64,000 bases of DNA from Pedobacter montanisoli (GTDB taxonomy: Bacteria > Bacteroidota > Bacteroidia > Sphingobacteriales > Sphingobacteriaceae), in assembly GCF_022809115.1 (NCBI RefSeq), contig NZ_JALGBH010000001.1, positions 248,001-312,000 on the forward strand, given 5' to 3'. The position numbers were made by a program, and so were the translations under genes. The notes beneath the pieces were generated by a model that was not told the origin of the DNA, searched no databases, and was given only the letters and a program-made list of their open reading frames with translations. Positions 19,134-28,189 of this stretch are shown one piece after another. How positions within the stretch are numbered: the first letter of the stretch is position 1; each line of letters begins with the position of its first letter.

Positions 19134-19811
19134 CTAGCTGTTAAGGTTTAAATTAACAAAGGTAGTTCCTATCGGGATGATTTTCTCTTCAATCCAGATT
19201 TGATGTTTATCAAATCTGGATATTTTATTTTTGGCAACGATATACGCTCTATGGCAACGAATAAAATCTGCTGTAGGCAAGAGTTCAACCAGATCGCTAA
19301 TAGTTATTCGTGTGCTAACCAATTTATCAGTCAGTTGAATTTGAGTATAATTACCTGAGGCTTCAATATACAGAATATCATTAAGTATGATCTTTACATG
19401 CTCATAGCCATCTTTTACAAAAATGTAATCTGCTTTACTTTCTAATTTTTGGATCCTTAAACTATGTAACTCCTGCGCTTTATTGCAAGCTTTTAAAAAA
19501 CGGGCAATAGAAAAAGGCTTCAGCAGATAATCAACCGCATCCAGCTCAAAACTTTGCACAGCATGTTCAGTATAAGCGGTGGTAAAAATTACCAAAGGTA
19601 CTCTGTTTAAACTTTTTAAAAATTCAATCCCCGAAATATCAGGCATTTTAATATCTAAAAAGATCAAGTCAACAGGATGCTTTTGCAAGTAATTGATCGC
19701 CAGAAAAGCATTGCTAAAAGTTTCTCTTAACTCAACAAAAGGAACTTTATCGGTATGATGTTTAATTACATCTAATGCTACCGGCTCATCATCTATTGCT
19801 ATCGCGATCAT
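19134..19811 (-). CDS. LytTR-family response regulator
   Basis: The 225-aa protein has a receiver domain with acidic pair D7-D8, phosphoacceptor D53 in LIFLDIKMPD, switch threonine in FTTAYTEHA (about 77) and K98, then a LytTR DNA-binding domain (about 120-225) with KDGYEHVKI and RCHRAYIVAKNKI. LytTR regulators bind imperfect direct repeats and activate transcription. It follows the thioredoxin-like gene directly and is the natural partner of the histidine kinase two genes upstream. Confidence 0.94.
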   Translation of the reverse strand: MIAIAIDDEPVALDVIKHHTDKVPFVELRETFSNAFLAINYLQKHPVDLIFLDIKMPDISGIEFLKSLNRVPLVIFTTAYTEHAVQSFELDAVDYLLKPFSIARFLKACNKAQELHSLRIQKLESKADYIFVKDGYEHVKIILNDILYIEASGNYTQIQLTDKLVSTRITISDLVELLPTADFIRCHRAYIVAKNKISRFDKHQIWIEEKIIPIGTTFVNLNLNS

Positions 19812-21311
19812 TTAATTTTTATTCAAAACCTCGGTAATTTGATCATATAACTTTTGCCCATTGCTTGGTCTAAAAGCTTTACTTATTATCAGTTTACCTT
19901 CTTTGTCAAAGATAAAATATTGCGGATAATATTCGGCTTTATCATTGGCATCGGCCAATAACTCTTTCCAAAAAGGTGCTATTTGTTCCCTATTTTTACG
20001 CAAATGAATTCCCGTAAGCTCATTCATTTTAATAAATTCTTTCCAATCCCCGTCTTTACTTTCTTCATCCATATCTAAATAAACAAATGCAACATCTTTA
20101 TCCTTAAACTCATTTTTTAAAGCAGCATTATAGGGCAATTCTACTTTACAAGGACCGCACCAGGTGCCCCAAACATCTAAATAAACAACCTTACCCTTTA
20201 AAGTTTTTATTACGTCGTAAATAGATTTTACATTTCGATAATCTCTAAATACGACAATGTTTTCATTTTTTTCATTCTTGTTTAATATCGAATTGAGATT
20301 ATTGATATATCCTTTTATCGTTTGCATTTGCTCATCATCTGGAAAGATTTTAAAATGAGCATTGGCCAAAAGCATTAAATGTTTTAAATCTTTATCGGCA
20401 TGCAGATTAGTTAATTGCTGAAAATTATATTGTTTTACAATGCCCAAAGGCACATTGTTTAAAGCGCCAAGAAATCGCCAATAGTCTTTGCTATAAGTTT
20501 TCATCAGCATATTAGCACTATCCAGACTAATCCCGAAGTAAGGGATCAGTTCATTTGAGGGGATCTTTTCATTTCTTACTTTTACAAATGCTTTGATTTC
20601 TAAATAGCGTAAATAATGATCTATAAACGCATAATAATTTGGACCTGCATTTATCGGCTCAACCTTTACCTCTTTATTGTCAAAAATACTGATAACCAAA
20701 CTATCGGCAGCAGCCTTTGGCAGATCAGTTTCGCTCACAAAATAATTTAAGTAATTGGTAGCTAATGCGTCTATTTCTATGGCTATATGCTTTTTATTGG
20801 CGGCCGAAATCTGAGGTTGATCAATCATTCTCAATTTTTTTTCCTGAATGGCATAAAAGGGTTTTATTACCTTCTCATTAATTTCAGTCAAAGACATTTT
20901 TTTAAATTTTTCAATTCCATCTGAGCTCATAAAGAATGGGATCTCATCAAAATTCACTTGTCTTAAAACCTGATTTTCAGCAAAAGCACTCCCCGAAATT
21001 ATTTTAACAGTACTATCGCTAACAGCTATTTCTAAATTGCCTTTGGCACTTAGAAGTAAAGTATAAAATATACGATCATAGATTAAAGTAACGAGTTTTT
21101 TCTCTTTGATGGGAATAACAAAATCAAAAGAACCATTCTGAGCAACTGGTATTGTAATTGAATTATTTTTATGAAAACCAAAAACCAGGGGAATATTTAC
21201 CTGCAATTCAGCCTTGCTTTTAGGGTTTATAATTTTACCACTTAGTTTAAATTGAGCTGTTGCCAATAAACTGCATAGATTTAATAAGCCCAATAAAAGT
21301 ATCTTTTTCAT
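19812..21311 (-). CDS. TlpA-like periplasmic thioredoxin-fold protein
   Basis: The 499-aa protein has a signal peptide (MKKILLLGLLNLCSLLATAQ), a beta-sandwich and helical N-terminal part of the kind seen in many Bacteroidota TlpA-like proteins (about residues 22-350), and a C-terminal thioredoxin fold with WCGPC (Cys385, Cys388) after VVYLDVWGTW. It is predicted to reduce disulfides or thiol-relay in the periplasm. Its stop abuts the response regulator start (no gap) and it begins 3 bases after the kinase stop, so the three genes form one tight operon. Confidence 0.87.
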   Translation of the reverse strand: MKKILLLGLLNLCSLLATAQFKLSGKIINPKSKAELQVNIPLVFGFHKNNSITIPVAQNGSFDFVIPIKEKKLVTLIYDRIFYTLLLSAKGNLEIAVSDSTVKIISGSAFAENQVLRQVNFDEIPFFMSSDGIEKFKKMSLTEINEKVIKPFYAIQEKKLRMIDQPQISAANKKHIAIEIDALATNYLNYFVSETDLPKAAADSLVISIFDNKEVKVEPINAGPNYYAFIDHYLRYLEIKAFVKVRNEKIPSNELIPYFGISLDSANMLMKTYSKDYWRFLGALNNVPLGIVKQYNFQQLTNLHADKDLKHLMLLANAHFKIFPDDEQMQTIKGYINNLNSILNKNEKNENIVVFRDYRNVKSIYDVIKTLKGKVVYLDVWGTWCGPCKVELPYNAALKNEFKDKDVAFVYLDMDEESKDGDWKEFIKMNELTGIHLRKNREQIAPFWKELLADANDKAEYYPQYFIFDKEGKLIISKAFRPSNGQKLYDQITEVLNKN

Positions 21312-21313
21312 AA

Positions 21314-22816
21314 TTATAGCTGTAAGGTTAAGTGTACAAAAAACTCGTTAACGGTTTCTCTTACAATCAACTCATGTTGCTCAGGATATAGTAATTTTAA
21401 ACGTTGCTTTACATTTTCAAGTCCAATTCCGCTTTTTAATTTTTCAGGATCGTTATCGTTTTTAGCGTAAGTACTATTGCTTACATCAAAAAACAAGGTG
21501 TTATCTTTAGTTTGTAAAACGATTTTTATATAAGACGGCTGGCGCAAGCTAATGCCGTGTTTAAAAGCATTTTCTATAAAAGGAATAAGTAGCATTGGGG
21601 TAATTTGCTCATGGTTAAACTGGTCCTCAATTACTGTTTCTATTTTAATATCAGCAGATTGCGAAGTGCGTAACTTTTGCAAAGCAATGTAATTATTCAG
21701 GTAGTCTACTTCACGTATTAAAGCTATTTTATCTTGCGTATTTTCATGTAACATAAAGCGCATCATATCGCCTAGTTTTTGTATGCCTTCACCCGTACGT
21801 TCTGCATTTTCCTGTAGTGCAGTACCGTATAAGGTGTTTAAGGCATTAAACAAAAAATGTGGGTTTATTTGTGATTTTAAGAAGTTCAAATTTGCATCTG
21901 ATTTGCCTAATTCAGTTTTTAACGAAGTTATTTCCTTATTCTGCTGCAATCTGTTTTTATATAAAAACCAGGCTAAAGGTGCTGTAACAAACAATTGGGC
22001 AGGTAAATGAAATAAGAGCACGATAAAAATGGTTTCGGCATTGGCACCAAAAGACAATAAAGCGATAAAACTCATCGGAATTACCAACAGTAAACTGATT
22101 GACAGGATTTGAACAAAGAAGTTTATAAACTTTATATGTTGGTACTTTTGAGGTAGTAAATAATAAACCGAATAAATAAATATGCCTATTGCAGCCCCTA
22201 AAACCAATGACCAAAGCATACAGATTTGATCAGAAGAATTGGTAGTTACCCAAAGTATTAAACCCGCAAGCCAAAAAGCTATACCAACCATCAAATCTGT
22301 TTTAATCAAACTTCGCTCTTTGGAACCATTTAGCCTGGTTTCAATTAAATAAACCAAGTAGGTTTTAAAGCTGCAATAGACCGAAATAGCAATAACCAAC
22401 CATAGAGCATAACCAAACCCATCAAAGAACATTCGGTTATAGGCTTGTTGCAAAGTTTTATAATTTTCAAACTCGTAAGTATTTATATAGGTTTTACATA
22501 TACCCATAATTATACCAACAGCTGCAACTAACAGTACTATTAACAAATAATATAAAACAGTTCTATGCTGTTTTAAAATAGCCGGTATTGCTATAAAATT
22601 TAACACCAAAAAACTAAAGTAAATTGATGAGGTTTTTAAGAAATTGGGTAAAAAGTAATTATAGAAATAAGAGTAGCTTATTTTACTTCTGATAAATGCA
22701 AAATGATTTCCATTATCGTTATGGTTGCTCGTATTAAAGATTAGTGTAACAATCACAATAAAAAATAAAATGGTTGCTATCCAAAATTCTCCTTTTTGTA
22801 AATCTTTTAGTTTCAT
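21314..22816 (-). CDS. LytS-type membrane sensor histidine kinase
   Basis: With the ATG at 22816 the protein has 500 aa. The frame extends to a TTG at 22861, but those residues precede the first helix without function. Eight or so hydrophobic segments fill residues 15-290. The His_kinase domain follows with QINPHFLFNALN (phosphorylated H320), and the ATP-binding domain has the N-box PFIENAFKHGI near 410 and a G-box SGIGLENVKQRL near 462. This family signals to LytTR regulators, here encoded two genes downstream. The stimulus is unknown. Confidence 0.93.
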   Translation of the reverse strand: MKLKDLQKGEFWIATILFFIVIVTLIFNTSNHNDNGNHFAFIRSKISYSYFYNYFLPNFLKTSSIYFSFLVLNFIAIPAILKQHRTVLYYLLIVLLVAAVGIIMGICKTYINTYEFENYKTLQQAYNRMFFDGFGYALWLVIAISVYCSFKTYLVYLIETRLNGSKERSLIKTDLMVGIAFWLAGLILWVTTNSSDQICMLWSLVLGAAIGIFIYSVYYLLPQKYQHIKFINFFVQILSISLLLVIPMSFIALLSFGANAETIFIVLLFHLPAQLFVTAPLAWFLYKNRLQQNKEITSLKTELGKSDANLNFLKSQINPHFLFNALNTLYGTALQENAERTGEGIQKLGDMMRFMLHENTQDKIALIREVDYLNNYIALQKLRTSQSADIKIETVIEDQFNHEQITPMLLIPFIENAFKHGISLRQPSYIKIVLQTKDNTLFFDVSNSTYAKNDNDPEKLKSGIGLENVKQRLKLLYPEQHELIVRETVNEFFVHLTLQL

Positions 22817-22984
22817 ATTTAATGGTTTGTTCTGCAATTTTAGCTTAATTTTTAACACCAATTAAAAAATGTGACGAACATAAGAGAATATGTGATGAAT
22901 GAAAAAACAGCATAGAATTTATCCTCTAAATCGCTCAAAGCAAATTAGGCAGAACAACAACTTTACTGTAAATTAGTGGCCTGA

Positions 22985-24778
22985 ATGAGCAGTTTTGATT
23001 ATAAACAGGCATTGGCCGATATTCCTCATAAACCAGGCGTATATCAATATTTTGATATCGATGGAACACTGATGTACATTGGTAAAGCCAAGGATCTTAA
23101 AAACAGGGTAAGTTCTTATTTTACCCAGGATAAACAGCTCAATGGCAAAACAAGGGTATTGGTATCTAAGATCCGTAAAATCACCTTTACTATTGTAGAT
23201 ACTGAGATTGATGCCTGGTTGTTAGAAAACAACTTAATTAAGAAGCATCAGCCTAAATACAACATCATGCTCAAAGATGACAAGACCTATCCATGGATTG
23301 TCATTAAAAAAGAACCTTTCCCTCGGGTTTTCCCTACGCGTAAAGCCATTAAAGATGGTTCTACCTATTTTGGGCCTTATGCTTCTGTAGGTATGATGCA
23401 TACTATTTTAGACCTCATTAAAGAAACCTATCCTTTACGTACCTGTAATCTGGCTTTAACGCCTCAAAATATTAGCCAGGGCAAATTTAAGGTTTGCTTA
23501 GAATACCAGATAGGAAATTGTAAAGGGCCTTGCGAGGCATACCAGAGCGAAACAGACTACCTGCAAAACATTGCAGATATTAAAGATATCCTGAATGGTA
23601 AAATAGGCTCTGTAATTAAACATTTGAAACAGAATGTAGAGCTGGCTGTTAAGAATCTGGATTTTGAACAGGCCCACAACCTACAGCTTAAACTGAATAC
23701 ACTTGAAAAATACCAGAGTAAATCTACTGTTGTAAACAGTTCTGTTACCAATATAGATGTGGTTAGTATTGCTTCTGATGAAAGGTATGCTTTTGTAAAC
23801 TACCTAAAAATAATGAATGGAAGCATTATACAAACGCAAACAATAGAAATTAAAAAGCGGTTGGATGAAACCGATGAAGAATTGCTATCCATTGCCATAG
23901 CCGAATTCAGGAGCCGGTTTAAAAGTACTTCAAAAGAAATCATTGTACCTTTTGATCTTCCTTTAGATGATCAGAGTCTTAAACTTACCGTACCCAAATC
24001 AGGTGACAGAAAGAATTTACTCGAGCTCTCTCAAAAAAATGTGCTGTTCTTTAAGAAAGAAAAACTGAACCAATATGAGAAACTGAATCCAGATTTGCGT
24101 ACAGAGCGTATTTTAGGCCAGATGAAGGCTGATTTGAGACTTACTCAATTGCCTTATCACATCGAATGTTTTGATAATTCTAACTTTCAGGGCAAATATC
24201 CTGTATCAGCTATCGTAGTATTTAAAAATGCCAAGCCCAGCAAAAAAGATTACAGGCATTTTAACGTAAAAACCGTAGAAGGCCCTAATGATTTTGCCAC
24301 CATGCAAGAAGCTGTTTACAGGCGTTATAAGCGTATGTTAGACGAAAACCAAACTCTTCCTCAGCTCATTATTATTGATGGTGGTAAAGGGCAGCTTTCA
24401 TCTGCATTAAGTAGCCTTAAAAAATTAGGGATAGATAAGAAAGTAACTGTTATAGGTATTGCTAAGCGACTTGAAGAACTTTATTATCCTAATGATAGCT
24501 TACCGCTGTATCTAGATAAAAAATCAGAAACGCTGAAAATTATTCAGCAATTAAGAGATGAGGCACATCGTTTTGGTATCACTTTTCACCGCAAAAAAAG
24601 AAATCAGGGCACATTGAAAACCGAGCTGGAACAGATACCCGGAATTGGAAAGACCACCGCAGACAAGCTCTTATTGAAATTCAAGTCTGTTAAAAAGATT
24701 AAAGAAGCAACAGATAAAGAATTAATGGAAGTATTGAACCTGAAACAGATTAAAGCATTAAAAGAATATTTCGCTTAA
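22985..24778 (+). CDS. uvrC: Excinuclease ABC subunit C
   Basis: UvrC makes both incisions around UvrB-bound lesions in nucleotide excision repair. The 597-aa protein has a GIY-YIG nuclease domain (PGVYQYFDIDGTLMYIGKA, about 18-36), a UVR motif region (about 205-240), the RNase-H-like nuclease with FDNSNFQG near 395 and IIDGGKGQLS near 462, and C-terminal helix-hairpin-helix motifs (IPGIGKTTADKLL near 555). Cysteines CNLALTP and CLEYQIGNCKGPC (about 155-185) match the metal or Fe-S site reported for UvrC. It is convergent with the gld operon. Confidence 0.97.
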   Translation: MSSFDYKQALADIPHKPGVYQYFDIDGTLMYIGKAKDLKNRVSSYFTQDKQLNGKTRVLVSKIRKITFTIVDTEIDAWLLENNLIKKHQPKYNIMLKDDKTYPWIVIKKEPFPRVFPTRKAIKDGSTYFGPYASVGMMHTILDLIKETYPLRTCNLALTPQNISQGKFKVCLEYQIGNCKGPCEAYQSETDYLQNIADIKDILNGKIGSVIKHLKQNVELAVKNLDFEQAHNLQLKLNTLEKYQSKSTVVNSSVTNIDVVSIASDERYAFVNYLKIMNGSIIQTQTIEIKKRLDETDEELLSIAIAEFRSRFKSTSKEIIVPFDLPLDDQSLKLTVPKSGDRKNLLELSQKNVLFFKKEKLNQYEKLNPDLRTERILGQMKADLRLTQLPYHIECFDNSNFQGKYPVSAIVVFKNAKPSKKDYRHFNVKTVEGPNDFATMQEAVYRRYKRMLDENQTLPQLIIIDGGKGQLSSALSSLKKLGIDKKVTVIGIAKRLEELYYPNDSLPLYLDKKSETLKIIQQLRDEAHRFGITFHRKKRNQGTLKTELEQIPGIGKTTADKLLLKFKSVKKIKEATDKELMEVLNLKQIKALKEYFA

Positions 24779-24783
24779 AGCAA

Positions 24784-24816
24784 AAAAGCGGGACGATTAA
24801 CGTCCCGCTTTTTTTT
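24784..24816. terminator. Bidirectional terminator between uvrC and gldN
   Basis: Stem AAAAGCGGGACG pairs with CGTCCCGCTTTT around ATTAA, with T-tracts in both directions. Confidence 0.9.
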
Positions 24817-25762
24817 AATATTGCCAAAGGCCTTGTTCAAAATCAGCCATTTTCTTTTTGATCCTTTCGCTTTCCAATAGGCGCTCTCTCGGATCTGAAA
24901 TAATATCTTTTAACTTATAGTCACCAGAGTTTGTTTCTTTTACAATATAACTTGAGAACAAGCGGTGTACAAAGAAGTCGTCCATACTTACAGGAGAAGA
25001 ATCGTTCAGCGCATTAAACAATCTCTTTTTAGCTAAAAGATCTCTCGCATCATCATAGTAAATCCAGAAAATAGGTTGCCAGTCTTTGGTCTGCGCATTT
25101 AACTTTAAAGGTGCCAAACCTATAATACGCGGCTCAAACACACCTCTCTTGCCATCAAAAACCCAGTCTTCTTTTACTCTATATTTCAGGAATAAAGCAG
25201 GGTTAAATTCGCCCTGAACTTCTTTTACAGTACCTGTTTTATTATTGGTTACGTTTACTACTCCATTAGCTAATTTCATAGCTTCAGCAGTATCTAGAGG
25301 AAAATTAAAAGCATCATCATCTTCTAAAGTTTTGGGATCTTTAGGATTGTAAGCTGTTAACTCTTCTAACTTAACCGCGTTTAACAATATTTCAATTAAT
25401 CTTGATTTAGGAAAATTCAATACAGAATTAACCGTATCTCTCAAATCAATATCCCTCCATACACGTTTGGTGTAAACTACATCCTCATCTTTAATCACCG
25501 CTAAAAAAGCTTTTTGAGAAACCGTATCTCTCAGGTCTTTTTCTACAGCATAACCATCTTTAGGTGGGGTTTTACGCTTAGGTGTTTTAGGCTTAAGCTC
25601 CTCCTGCTTTTTCTCTCCTGCCGGAGGATCAGTTTTTACAGGATCTTGCTTGGCTGGTGGATCAGTCTTCTTATTCCCGTCTGTTTTTTTCGCTCCATTT
25701 TGGGCAAAACCAACAACACTAACTGCAACAATAAAAACAAGCGATAATATGAACTTTTTCAT
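24815..25762 (-). CDS. gldN: Type IX secretion / gliding protein GldN
   Basis: GldN forms the periplasmic ring with GldK under the outer membrane and contacts GldM. The 315-aa protein has a signal peptide (MKKFILSLVFIVAVSVVGFAQ), a Lys/Pro-rich linker (about 22-70), and a folded part starting PPKDGYAVEKDLRDTV with a repeated VWRDIDLRDTVN. The frame begins at a TTG at 25768 just after gldM, but the ATG at 25762 starts the signal peptide properly. It is the last gene of gldKLMN. Confidence 0.94.
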   Translation of the reverse strand: MKKFILSLVFIVAVSVVGFAQNGAKKTDGNKKTDPPAKQDPVKTDPPAGEKKQEELKPKTPKRKTPPKDGYAVEKDLRDTVSQKAFLAVIKDEDVVYTKRVWRDIDLRDTVNSVLNFPKSRLIEILLNAVKLEELTAYNPKDPKTLEDDDAFNFPLDTAEAMKLANGVVNVTNNKTGTVKEVQGEFNPALFLKYRVKEDWVFDGKRGVFEPRIIGLAPLKLNAQTKDWQPIFWIYYDDARDLLAKKRLFNALNDSSPVSMDDFFVHRLFSSYIVKETNSGDYKLKDIISDPRERLLESERIKKKMADFEQGLWQY

Positions 25763-25768
25763 TTTCAA

Positions 25769-27295
25769 TTATTTTACATTAAATACAACTGGAGGCAATA
25801 CCCTTTGTCTCCCGTCAGGTCCCTGCGAAACAATCTGGTCAAAAATAACCCTTGTTCCAGGTGAAACAGCATTAATTGCGTTTCTGATTGCTCCGGTAAA
25901 ACTTCCTCCCTGTCCTGATATGGTAACCGCATCAGAACGAGGTTTAATTACGGTAAGTTCATAACGTAGAATTCTGAACTTCACATCAAAAGGGAAATCA
26001 TCTAAATCAGCTTCGATCTCAGATTCACTTTTTAACTGTACCGATGCAATATCCCCACCCCCATTACCGCCAACTTTAGCTACTGGTGCAGGTATAGCTT
26101 TAACCCTAAACGTAGGTGCCCCTAAATTTACAGTCTTGCCATTATTACTAGCCGATACACTGATCGAAACTTCTTTACCTACTAATGAGCCCGGCACATT
26201 AACCATAAATTTACCATTTGCGCCAGTTAAAGAACCGCCTCCAGAAATAGAAGCATTGATATTAGGGAAACCTGCAGCCGATATGGTAAATGGATTTGGA
26301 ATGCCGGCATAGATTACGTTTAATTTATCTGATGAAACCGTTGCAGACGGAGCAGCTACCTGATAAGTCTGAGGTGCAGTTTCATATGTTTTGATATTAC
26401 CATTACGCTCTTTAACTCTTATGGTACCTTTCCATGTAAACGTACCTACGCTACCCGTACCTCCTGTATATACACCCTTTCCGTTTTCGGTTGGCACTTT
26501 GCTTCCGTTTACGCTGATATCAGGCGTAGATTTTGAATCACTTGCTGTCAGGTAAATCTCAGCTTTATAAGGCTGGCCCTGAATTACGTATGATGTAGGT
26601 GCTACAGCTACTGCTTCGAAATGATCTAAAACAACAATAGGTTTATCAGCTAATATTTTGTTGATGATATCAGCCTCCATATTTTTCGTATTGTTCTGAA
26701 GCATCGTTAGTATTGTTCTGAATGCAGCCAAAGGCACACCTTCACCAAAGTTGGTGCCCGTCCATGTTTTCGGCTCTCCTGCTTTTGGTTTTTCAGGATT
26801 TTTAGCTTCCAGCACAAAAGTAGGTTTGCCTTCATCAGGTAATAACAACGCAGCGAGTTCTTTACCTGTCTGGTTAATTTTTTCCTGTAATTCTTTACCT
26901 TTCTTAGGCTGTTCATCGCTACCCATGATATTCTGACCTATATCCAAGTTGTTCTTTTGAACAAGCTCTCCGTTTTCATCAATTCCATCTTTAGCGATTT
27001 CGGCCTGTAAACCATCAATATATTTAATCAGATTACCTGCTATTGTTTGTGCTTTCTTAGCTCGCTCAAACTTAACTTGGTTATCTGAGCTTTCTTTAGC
27101 TTTAGTATCACCGTAGTTTCTTAATAATTGTTGGATACTGGTATTTACATTCTCTTTTGAAGTGTTTAAACTGTCATTAATATTTTTAAAGGCCTTAAGT
27201 ACCAGGTCTGATACGTTTAGCGCCAACATCGCTAAAAGCACCAGGTACATAATACCTATCATCTTCTGCCTTGCGGTTTCTTTACCTCCTGCCAT
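25769..27295 (-). CDS. gldM: Type IX secretion / gliding protein GldM
   Basis: GldM is the periplasmic shaft of the T9SS motor, anchored by one N-terminal helix in the inner membrane beside GldL. The 508-aa protein starts MAGGKETARQKMIGIMYLVL, with the membrane helix at about 12-33, a helical region (35-220) and beta-domains to the C-terminus (IPNPFTISAAGFPNINAS near 330). Length matches the family. It follows gldL by 41 bases and abuts gldN. Confidence 0.96.
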   Translation of the reverse strand: MAGGKETARQKMIGIMYLVLLAMLALNVSDLVLKAFKNINDSLNTSKENVNTSIQQLLRNYGDTKAKESSDNQVKFERAKKAQTIAGNLIKYIDGLQAEIAKDGIDENGELVQKNNLDIGQNIMGSDEQPKKGKELQEKINQTGKELAALLLPDEGKPTFVLEAKNPEKPKAGEPKTWTGTNFGEGVPLAAFRTILTMLQNNTKNMEADIINKILADKPIVVLDHFEAVAVAPTSYVIQGQPYKAEIYLTASDSKSTPDISVNGSKVPTENGKGVYTGGTGSVGTFTWKGTIRVKERNGNIKTYETAPQTYQVAAPSATVSSDKLNVIYAGIPNPFTISAAGFPNINASISGGGSLTGANGKFMVNVPGSLVGKEVSISVSASNNGKTVNLGAPTFRVKAIPAPVAKVGGNGGGDIASVQLKSESEIEADLDDFPFDVKFRILRYELTVIKPRSDAVTISGQGGSFTGAIRNAINAVSPGTRVIFDQIVSQGPDGRQRVLPPVVFNVK

Positions 27296-27336
27296 GTTAA
27301 ATTAGAATTAGTTTTTAAAAAATTTAACCCAATATT

Positions 27337-28152
27337 TTAAGCACGAGGTTGATTCATTGCGCTCAGCATATTACCATAAATAGCATTTAATGATGCTAAG
27401 TTCTTAGCCAGTTTTCCTACCTCTTCTTTAAACTGTTTAGAATCATCCATTGAATCGTTAAAGTTATTCATGGTTAAAGAAAGATTTTGGTAGAATTTAT
27501 TCATTGATTTTAAGTGAGCACTTGAATCTTGCAATTCTAATTCATATACTGCATTTAATGCCGAAAGATTTTTAGCCAAATTGTTTACCTGCTCATGATA
27601 AGCTTTGGTGTCTTTACTGCTGTTACCTAAATCCTGAAGTTGGTTTGTAGCAACATCAAACGCATTGTCAAGGTTAGCAAATTTAGAAGTTGTATTTTTT
27701 ACTTTAGCAGTAAATTCATTAGTGGCTAATGATGCATCTGCAACATTAGAAATAGTAGCTACTTTATCGCTGAATGTTCTTAAACCTGAACCTAAGCTTT
27801 CAATTAAAGCAGGTTCAATTTTCGCATCAGCAAATAATTTATCTAGTTGTTGTGAGGTACCTGTAGAAGCATTATTGCTACTTACTTCAGGAATTGCGCC
27901 ATCAGGAGTTGGCTTACCACCTTCACGTAACTGAGGATAAACTTTTTGCCACTCTACATCCGGGTGTGGGGGGAATAAACCAGTTAATAAAAACAGGACC
28001 GCTTCAACCCCTAAACCTACCCCAATCATGATACTACCATATATCCCACCTAAGTGAAGAATTTTAAATAGAGCACCAACAATTACAATAGATGCACCAA
28101 CCGAGGTTGCAAGGTGTAATTTTGCTTCTGTTGTAGCGTATTTTCCAGCCAT
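27337..28152 (-). CDS. gldL: Type IX secretion / gliding motor protein GldL
   Basis: GldL is the proton-driven inner-membrane component that turns GldM. The 271-aa protein has two membrane helices (about 14-34 and 38-61). The second holds a conserved acidic residue in GVGLGVEAVLFLLTGLFPP (E49 by my count), the likely proton-motive residue. The rest is cytoplasmic, mostly coiled coil, with two similar segments, LAKNLSALNAVYELELQD and LAKNLASLNAIYGNMLSA, that look like an internal duplication. Confidence 0.95.
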   Translation of the reverse strand: MAGKYATTEAKLHLATSVGASIVIVGALFKILHLGGIYGSIMIGVGLGVEAVLFLLTGLFPPHPDVEWQKVYPQLREGGKPTPDGAIPEVSSNNASTGTSQQLDKLFADAKIEPALIESLGSGLRTFSDKVATISNVADASLATNEFTAKVKNTTSKFANLDNAFDVATNQLQDLGNSSKDTKAYHEQVNNLAKNLSALNAVYELELQDSSAHLKSMNKFYQNLSLTMNNFNDSMDDSKQFKEEVGKLAKNLASLNAIYGNMLSAMNQPRA

Positions 28153-28189
28153 AGTTTTTTCGTTTGAATTTTTAGTTTTGGTTTATTGT

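Noticed and set aside
27337..28152. Internal repeats of GldL as a separate repeat element
   Set aside because: The similarity is at protein level within a coiled coil, which is ordinary for this family.
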